Part shown: positions 59,681 to 64,000 of the stretch, piece after piece
How the letters are laid out: every line of letters starts with the position of its first letter
How positions within the stretch are numbered: position 1 is the stretch's first letter
Assembly (NCBI RefSeq): GCF_016526145.1
Contig: NZ_JADDUE010000001.1
Location: forward strand, 124,001 to 188,000
DNA length: 64,000 nucleotides
Source: Saccharopolyspora galaxeae
GTDB taxonomy: Bacteria; Actinomycetota; Actinomycetes; Mycobacteriales; Pseudonocardiaceae
Reading direction: 5' to 3'
Position numbers and translations under genes: made by a program
The notes under the pieces: model-generated
What the model saw: the letters and a program-made list of their open reading frames with translations, nothing else
Told to the model about the DNA's origin: nothing
Database searches by the model: none

Positions 59681-62600
59681 CCGCGCGAACGCCGGTCTCC
59701 CGGCCGGTCCCGACACCGCGAACAACACCGGAGCAGTCCCGCCGCGGCCTTTGGGCGCCGTTGTGCGCTTCGGAAGCGGACGCGATGTTGCAAGCAGGCG
59801 GCTACACCGAGCGCGTCCGCTGGTCCGCGGGTGAGCTCCGGCTGGTCGGTTCCCGCGGCCGGGGAGTGCCGCTGGGCGCCGAACCCGCCTGGGCCGACCT
59901 GTTTCGCGCGCTGGTCCGCTGCCGGTCCAGGCGCACCCGGCACGATCCGCGTTGGCTCCGGCGGCTGAGCAGGCAACTCCCCGGGCCGGCGCCGGATCTT
60001 CCAGCAGCGGACGGTTTCGCGGCAGTGGTGCGCACGGATCCGGTGCTGCGGATGCACTGCGCGGTGCTCGCCGCTCGCGCGGAGCACGCGGAGCCGAGTC
60101 CGCAACACCCGGAGCACCCCGGCGGAACCATCGCGGCCGGGTCGCGCGCGCTGGTCGAACCTGGCCCGGACGGTGCTCCGGCGTTGCTGAAGCTGCTGGT
60201 GGACAACCGGTTCGAGCACCGCGAGCACGAGTTCGGGTTCTTCCTCGAGCGCTTCGTGCGCCCGGCGGTGCGCGCTTTCCGCATCGCACTGGAGCAGCAC
60301 CGCGCGGTGCTGTTCGCGGGCGAGGACGCGCGACCCGCCTTCGAGCTCTCACCGGAACTCGCGGTCACCGGCCGAGTCGTGGCCACCGGCGTGGTCGCGG
60401 ACGCCCACCCGGTCGCCGTCGCGCGCGGTGCGCGGTCGTTGCGCGGTGCGCTCGACGAACTCGGCGCCGCTTTCGACCGCATCGGATACCGGCCGTTCGC
60501 CGCGGAATCCGCGCGCGCGGGGATCGAACGGGTGCTCACCGAGGAGTTCCGATACCTGCAGCCGCGCACCGCGCGGCTGCTCGGGTCGGTTGCGCAGTTG
60601 CGGCCGTTCGCGCACACCGTCGAGTCCGAACAGGACGAACTGCTCCGGCACGTGCTGCACCAGGTGCAGGAGCGCACCCGGAAACGGCGGTGGGACCGCT
60701 CGTTGCCCCAGCCCGCGGTGGTGATCGACCTGGACCTGTGCGGCATCGTGCCGTTGCGCCGCACCGTCGAAGCCACTCGCGCGATCGCCGGGCCGCGGCC
60801 GGGCGCACCGGAGGGCATACCGGAGCTCGCCGGCCCGGACTCGCTGCCGGTGCTGCCGACCTGCGCCGAAGCCACCTGGCAGCGGTTCGTCGAGCTCAGC
60901 GGGCTCGGCGCGCAGTATCCGGCGGTGGACTGGCCAGCGGTGCACACCGAGTTCTCCCGCGCTCTAGCCCGACCCCGGGAACTGCTGCGCACCGACGTGG
61001 TCAACGCGGGCCTTGCCCGGTTCGCGTGGGACGTGCGCGACGCGGGCGGCCAGGTCGTGTTCTGCACCGGACGCGACGAGCAGTTGCGCGAGCACACCGA
61101 CGCGGTGCTGGCGGCCGCGGGCGTGCCGACCGCTCCGCTGCTGTGCATGCCGGACGGGAAGGCCGAGGCACTACCGGAACTGCGCGAGCTCGACGTGGTC
61201 GCGGTGTTCGGCGACCAGCGGGAAGGCCGGATCGCGCTGGGCGAGGCGTTCCCCTCCGCGTTGACCATCCGCGTGCAAGTCCCCGGACTGGTGGCCGAAC
61301 GCGAACAGCCGCACGCGCAGCGCGCGATCGCGACGTTCGAGACGACGCCGCGCGCGCCCGCGCCCGGTCCCCGGTTGTCGCACACGCACTCGCTGGAGGA
61401 ACTGCAGATCGGCGAACTGCGGGCGAACCGGTCCGCGCAGGACTGGGCCGTCCGGCTGGACCACGCGGAATCGCTGGAGCTGGTCCGGTCGGTGCGTGCC
61501 GACGCCGACCGCGCCGCCGACCGCCTCGCGAGCAGCGCGCGCAGCACCTTCGCGCTCGACGAACCCGGAACGCAGGAGCAGCGGGTGGAACGCACCTTGC
61601 GGGCGCTGCACCACGTGCTCACCCGCAAGCAGTTCCGCAAGGGGGCGCGCGCGAACTACCAGGTGGCCGACCTGCGCCGCGACGCCGAACCGTTCGTGCG
61701 CGGCGACCAGCCGATCGACGTGGTGCTGCTGGGCTTCCCGGTCAAGCAGCACCTGAACGGGCTGAAGGCCTCCGGGCCGCTGCCGGACCTCGCCGAGCTG
61801 GGCTCGCTGCTGCGGCTGCGGGAGATGCACCGGGCGGCGAGCGCTGTGCACCCGCCGGGGCTGCGGTTCCGCATCCTCACCGACGGCAGGCACTTCCGGC
61901 CGCGGCCGGCGTCGATCACGGGTGCCTACGTCCGGAAGCTGCGGGAGTACGCCGAACTGGCAGGCATCGCCGAGGCTTGCGCGATCGAAGAGGTGGACGC
62001 GGCCGCGGCACGCAGGATCGGCGGCGACCTGACCGCCGAACGCGCGGTCCGCGCCGCCCGCTACCGGCGGCTGCTCACCGAGGCGTTGCGGGGCCTGGAC
62101 ATCACCGACGACCCGCTGCGCACCTTGGACAGCGCGCACGCGCGAGCGTCCGAAGTGGACGATTCGGTGGCGCCCGCGCTGGTGTTGTTCCGGGAAATGC
62201 TGATGTCGCTGGTGTACTCGGTGCCGCTGCCGGTGCCCTCCGGGATGCGGCGCGGCACCTGGGCGCGGCTGGTGTATTCGGACGTCTACGACCTCGCGGG
62301 CAGCGCGGTGCCGCCCGCGGTGCGGCAGGCGCGCGCGGACGTCCTGCGCCGAGCCTGGCACATCGTGATCCGCTACCTGGCCACGCTGCGGGTCGACGAG
62401 GAGCTCGGGTACGAGGAGATGTTCCCGAACCGGATCCGCCTCACCGTCAGCGCCGCGCGCCGCGGGCGGTGCGGGTTCACCTACCTCGGCGGTTCCGGCC
62501 TGTTGCCGTGGCAGGGGACGGGGGCGGTGGATGCGCGCGGAACGGTGGGTGCGGACTTCGCGGTTTCCTTGCAGGACCAGGGATTCGTGCCGGTCTACTC

Positions 62601-62721
62601 CGCGCTGCTCGGGCCGCGCCAACCGTGGTTCGCGGTGCCCGCCGGGTGCACCGTTCCCGGGCGCGGGGAGGTGCGGCTCGATCCCGAACTGGTCGCCCGG
62701 GCGCGGCTAAGGCGCAAGTAG
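59677..62721 (+). CDS. Multidomain protein: unknown N-terminal region, HAD-like domain, PvcA/DIT1-type isonitrile synthase domain
   Basis: About 1014 residues. Residues 1-335 are unassigned; ALLKLLVDNRFEHREHEFGF and RIALEQHRAVLFAGEDARPA faintly recall IucA/IucC or FhuF-type siderophore proteins. Residues ~345-545 look HAD-like: VVIDLDLCG (Asp351, Asp353), VFCTGRDEQ (Thr464), a DGK lysine and VFGDQREGR (Asp513). Residues ~610-1010 resemble PvcA/DIT1: GFPVKQ (686-691), LKASGPLPDLAELGSLLRL and FRILTDGRHFRPRP (TDGR at 735-738). Known relatives convert the amine of Tyr or Trp to an isonitrile using ribulose 5-phosphate. The start could also be upstream at 59629. No oxygenase partner is seen. Confidence 0.72.
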   Translation: MTARTPVSRPVPTPRTTPEQSRRGLWAPLCASEADAMLQAGGYTERVRWSAGELRLVGSRGRGVPLGAEPAWADLFRALVRCRSRRTRHDPRWLRRLSRQLPGPAPDLPAADGFAAVVRTDPVLRMHCAVLAARAEHAEPSPQHPEHPGGTIAAGSRALVEPGPDGAPALLKLLVDNRFEHREHEFGFFLERFVRPAVRAFRIALEQHRAVLFAGEDARPAFELSPELAVTGRVVATGVVADAHPVAVARGARSLRGALDELGAAFDRIGYRPFAAESARAGIERVLTEEFRYLQPRTARLLGSVAQLRPFAHTVESEQDELLRHVLHQVQERTRKRRWDRSLPQPAVVIDLDLCGIVPLRRTVEATRAIAGPRPGAPEGIPELAGPDSLPVLPTCAEATWQRFVELSGLGAQYPAVDWPAVHTEFSRALARPRELLRTDVVNAGLARFAWDVRDAGGQVVFCTGRDEQLREHTDAVLAAAGVPTAPLLCMPDGKAEALPELRELDVVAVFGDQREGRIALGEAFPSALTIRVQVPGLVAEREQPHAQRAIATFETTPRAPAPGPRLSHTHSLEELQIGELRANRSAQDWAVRLDHAESLELVRSVRADADRAADRLASSARSTFALDEPGTQEQRVERTLRALHHVLTRKQFRKGARANYQVADLRRDAEPFVRGDQPIDVVLLGFPVKQHLNGLKASGPLPDLAELGSLLRLREMHRAASAVHPPGLRFRILTDGRHFRPRPASITGAYVRKLREYAELAGIAEACAIEEVDAAAARRIGGDLTAERAVRAARYRRLLTEALRGLDITDDPLRTLDSAHARASEVDDSVAPALVLFREMLMSLVYSVPLPVPSGMRRGTWARLVYSDVYDLAGSAVPPAVRQARADVLRRAWHIVIRYLATLRVDEELGYEEMFPNRIRLTVSAARRGRCGFTYLGGSGLLPWQGTGAVDARGTVGADFAVSLQDQGFVPVYSALLGPRQPWFAVPAGCTVPGRGEVRLDPELVARARLRRK

Positions 62722-62744
62722 CGCGTGGTCGTGCGAAATAGAAA

Positions 62745-62823
62745 GGCCCCGGCGCCCATCCGGGGAAACGGACGCCGGGGCCCCTCGTCCACTCCGGTCC
62801 CCTTCGGGGATAGGGGACCGGAG
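62745..62823. terminator. Tandem hairpins after the isonitrile-synthase-like gene
   Basis: First hairpin: GGCCCCGGCG (62745-62754) with CGCCGGGGCC (62773-62782); on the minus strand it is followed by TTTCTATTTC. Second hairpin: CTCCGGTCCCC (62792-62802) with GGGGACCGGAG (62813-62823), perfect over 11 bp. They probably stop transcription from both sides. The rest of 62824-63047 holds no supported gene. Confidence 0.65.
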
Positions 62824-63047
62824 CCGTTGGAATCCGCGAACCGGTACCGGTCGGGGGAGGGGAGTTGCTCAGCACCGGCCCGCGGAAGACTGGGATGTCC
62901 ACTGTGGAGTTTTTCCTACGTGGTGGCCGGCGACCACGCCGTGGTCGGGGGAGCACGGCGGAGTGCGCCGGCCACCAGGCGGTTGCTCGGCGGCGATCCG
63001 GTTCGGGGAGGGAGTGGTGCTGACCGGACCGCGCCGAGGCCGCCGGC

Positions 63048-63386
63048 CTAGGGCACCGGCGCGGCCGGGCGCAGCTCGTGCGCCGGGCGCTGGTGCCTGG
63101 CGGGACGGGGTGCGAGGGCACCGGCGACCAGGTGCTCGTAGGCCGAGCGCCACACCGAGCACGGTGCGCTGCGGGGGCGCCATCGGGTCGAGCACTCCGT
63201 GCAGTTGCCCTTGTCGTCGGTGTCGTGAGCGGCCAGCAGCGTTCGCCACCCCTCGGTCAGCCGAGGGAGCTCGGAACGCGCCACGGACAGCAGGGACGGG
63301 GCGTCCGCGCGGTTCGCCAGCTCGCTCAGCACGTCGAGCCGCTCCCACACCGCGTTGCGCAGCACCTGACCCAATACCTCGTCCAC
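63048..63386 (-). CDS. Hypothetical Cys-containing protein of Pseudonocardiales type
   Basis: A 112-residue protein. The N-terminal half is helical (MDEVLGQVLRNAVWERLDVL). The centre has CTECSTRWRPRSAPCSVWRSAYEHLV with three Cys, a possible metal site. The Pro/Arg-rich tail is disordered. Similar short proteins with a Cys-x-x-Cys and CPVWR-like block accompany XRE regulators in this order, from general knowledge. GTG 63386 lies 13 nt after the next upstream gene. Confidence 0.65.
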   Translation of the reverse strand: MDEVLGQVLRNAVWERLDVLSELANRADAPSLLSVARSELPRLTEGWRTLLAAHDTDDKGNCTECSTRWRPRSAPCSVWRSAYEHLVAGALAPRPARHQRPAHELRPAAPVP

Positions 63387-63399
63387 CGAAACGTCACCG

Positions 63400-63684
63400 T
63401 CACTCTCTCGCCTGCTCAGCGGCCTTCCGCAGTGCGTTGCTCAACTCGCCGACTCCGTCGGTCGACAGCACCACGGTGCGGCCGGGCGGTCCGACGAGAA
63501 CCACCCTGTCCCGGTTGACCAGCACGGTGAGGTAGCGGCGGATGTGCAGCACGTCGCGGCACAGCACCCGCCACCAACGGCGGCGGCCGGCGGTTCCGGA
63601 CTCCGGTCCGGCCTGCGCGGGCACCGGGACGCTGCCGGTGGGCTCCGCGCCGGACCGCGGGTCCGACTCCTTGATGCCGTCCAC
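63400..63684 (-). CDS. Hypothetical small protein
   Basis: A 94-residue protein. After a Pro/Gly-rich N-terminus (1-45), the rest (YLTVLVNRDRVVLVGPPGRT, VVLSTDGVGELSNALRKA) is compact beta-then-helix and resembles short orphan proteins common in Pseudonocardiaceae. It is 13 nt upstream of the Cys-containing gene, so the two form a small operon. No function is known. The start GTG 63684 lacks a close ribosome site. Confidence 0.6.
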   Translation of the reverse strand: MDGIKESDPRSGAEPTGSVPVPAQAGPESGTAGRRRWWRVLCRDVLHIRRYLTVLVNRDRVVLVGPPGRTVVLSTDGVGELSNALRKAAEQARE

Positions 63685-63836
63685 TGCCGATCGGGTTCCT
63701 CTCCGTACTCGGTTGCTTACCGATGACTAGATTGGAACGGGTCGGCCGCGGGCGGTAGCGGGTAGGCGACGACCGGCCCGACCGCGACGACGAACGGTCG
63801 GCGGAGTTCACCTCGGCCGATCACCTTTGCCGAATC

Positions 63837-63870
63837 GCACTTCACCGCTTTGTCGAAGTGCCCTTACTCT
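63837..63870 (+). promoter_or_regulatory. Candidate promoter and operator for the edge XRE gene
   Basis: GCACTTC (63837-63843) and GAAGTGC (63855-63861) form an inverted repeat with an 11-nt spacer. TACTCT at 63865-63870 could be the -10 element. The repeat overlaps the expected -35 position. Confidence 0.35.
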
Positions 63871-63905
63871 GCGATCGACGCCCGTGCAGAGCGTGAGGGG
63901 TCTAA

Positions 63906-64000
63906 ATGAACACCATCGGTTCGAACGGCTCGCTCGTTACACCCGACGTGTGGAACGAGCGAAGGATGCGGGACGCGTTGGCGGCCCGGAACGTCAGCGA
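63906..64000 (+). CDS. XRE-type helix-turn-helix regulator (5-prime end only)
   Basis: The first 31 complete codons of a gene that runs off the window: MNTIGSNGSLVTPDVWNERR and then MRDALAARNVS. GAGGGG at 63895-63900 gives 5-nt spacing to ATG 63906. The W-E/R-MR-ALAARD pattern is the usual lead-in to an XRE helix-turn-helix followed by TPR repeats in actinobacterial regulators. The DNA-binding part itself is outside the window. Confidence 0.6.
   Translation, partial: MNTIGSNGSLVTPDVWNERRMRDALAARNVS

Overview
This window is GC-rich actinobacterial DNA carrying the chromosomal replication origin. The gene order (Nudix, DUF6049, murJ, sigM, anti-sigma, trxB, trxA, cwlM, GNAT, parB, parA, rsmG, jag, yidC, yidD, rnpA, rpmH, dnaA, oriC, dnaN, gnd, recF, dciA, gyrB, gyrA, DUF3566, tRNA-Ile, tRNA-Ala, cwsA, ppiA, crgA, sortase, pabA, pknB, pknA, pbpA, rodA, pstP, fhaB, fhaA, tRNA-Leu) is that of mycobacteria and their relatives. 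DLW-39, the small Cys-rich and XRE genes at the right edge and the general style suggest Pseudonocardiales, perhaps Saccharopolyspora or a relative. The genus is an inference only.

Layout. 1-11 kb: cell-envelope and redox genes on the + strand (lipid II flippase, a separate pseudokinase, SigM with its anti-sigma factor, thioredoxin reductase and thioredoxin, CwlM). 11-20 kb: a GNAT gene, an aminotransferase and a D-Ala-D-Ala-ligase-like gene, then the leftward segregation and ribosome/membrane block parA-parB, rsmG, jag, yidC, yidD, rnpA, rpmH, studded with five perfect parS palindromes. 20.1-23.9 kb: dnaA and a 1.4-kb dnaA-dnaN spacer with many DnaA boxes, a DnaA-trio-like element and an A+T-rich tract, i.e. 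oriC. 23.9-34.3 kb: rightward replication genes dnaN, gnd, recF, dciA, gyrB, gyrA, then DUF3566, tRNA-Ile, DLW-39 and tRNA-Ala. 34.3-41 kb: an MFS transporter that interrupts the usual order, then cwsA, ppiA, a rhomboid protease, a PH-domain protein, crgA, a class E sortase with a tiny membrane protein, and pabA. 41.2-50.9 kb: a tightly overlapping leftward operon for control of growth and division (FhaA, FhaB, PstP, RodA/FtsW, PbpA, PknA, PknB).

51-64 kb is less conserved accessory DNA: tRNA-Leu, an HD-domain protein, a probable enol-lactonase with an IclR regulator, a putative NAD(P)-binding reductase, a sugar-lactone oxidase divergent from a PLP-dependent aldolase/deaminase with a TetR regulator next door, a large multidomain protein, and small lineage-type genes.

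The most unusual gene is at 59677-62721. It encodes about 1014 residues: an unassigned N-terminal region, a HAD-like domain and a C-terminal region resembling isonitrile synthases of the PvcA/DIT1 family. It is preceded by a possible translationally coupled small ORF and a palindrome-bearing promoter candidate, and looks like an undescribed natural-product or metallophore-type enzyme. All family calls were made by reading the sequence; no database search was run.
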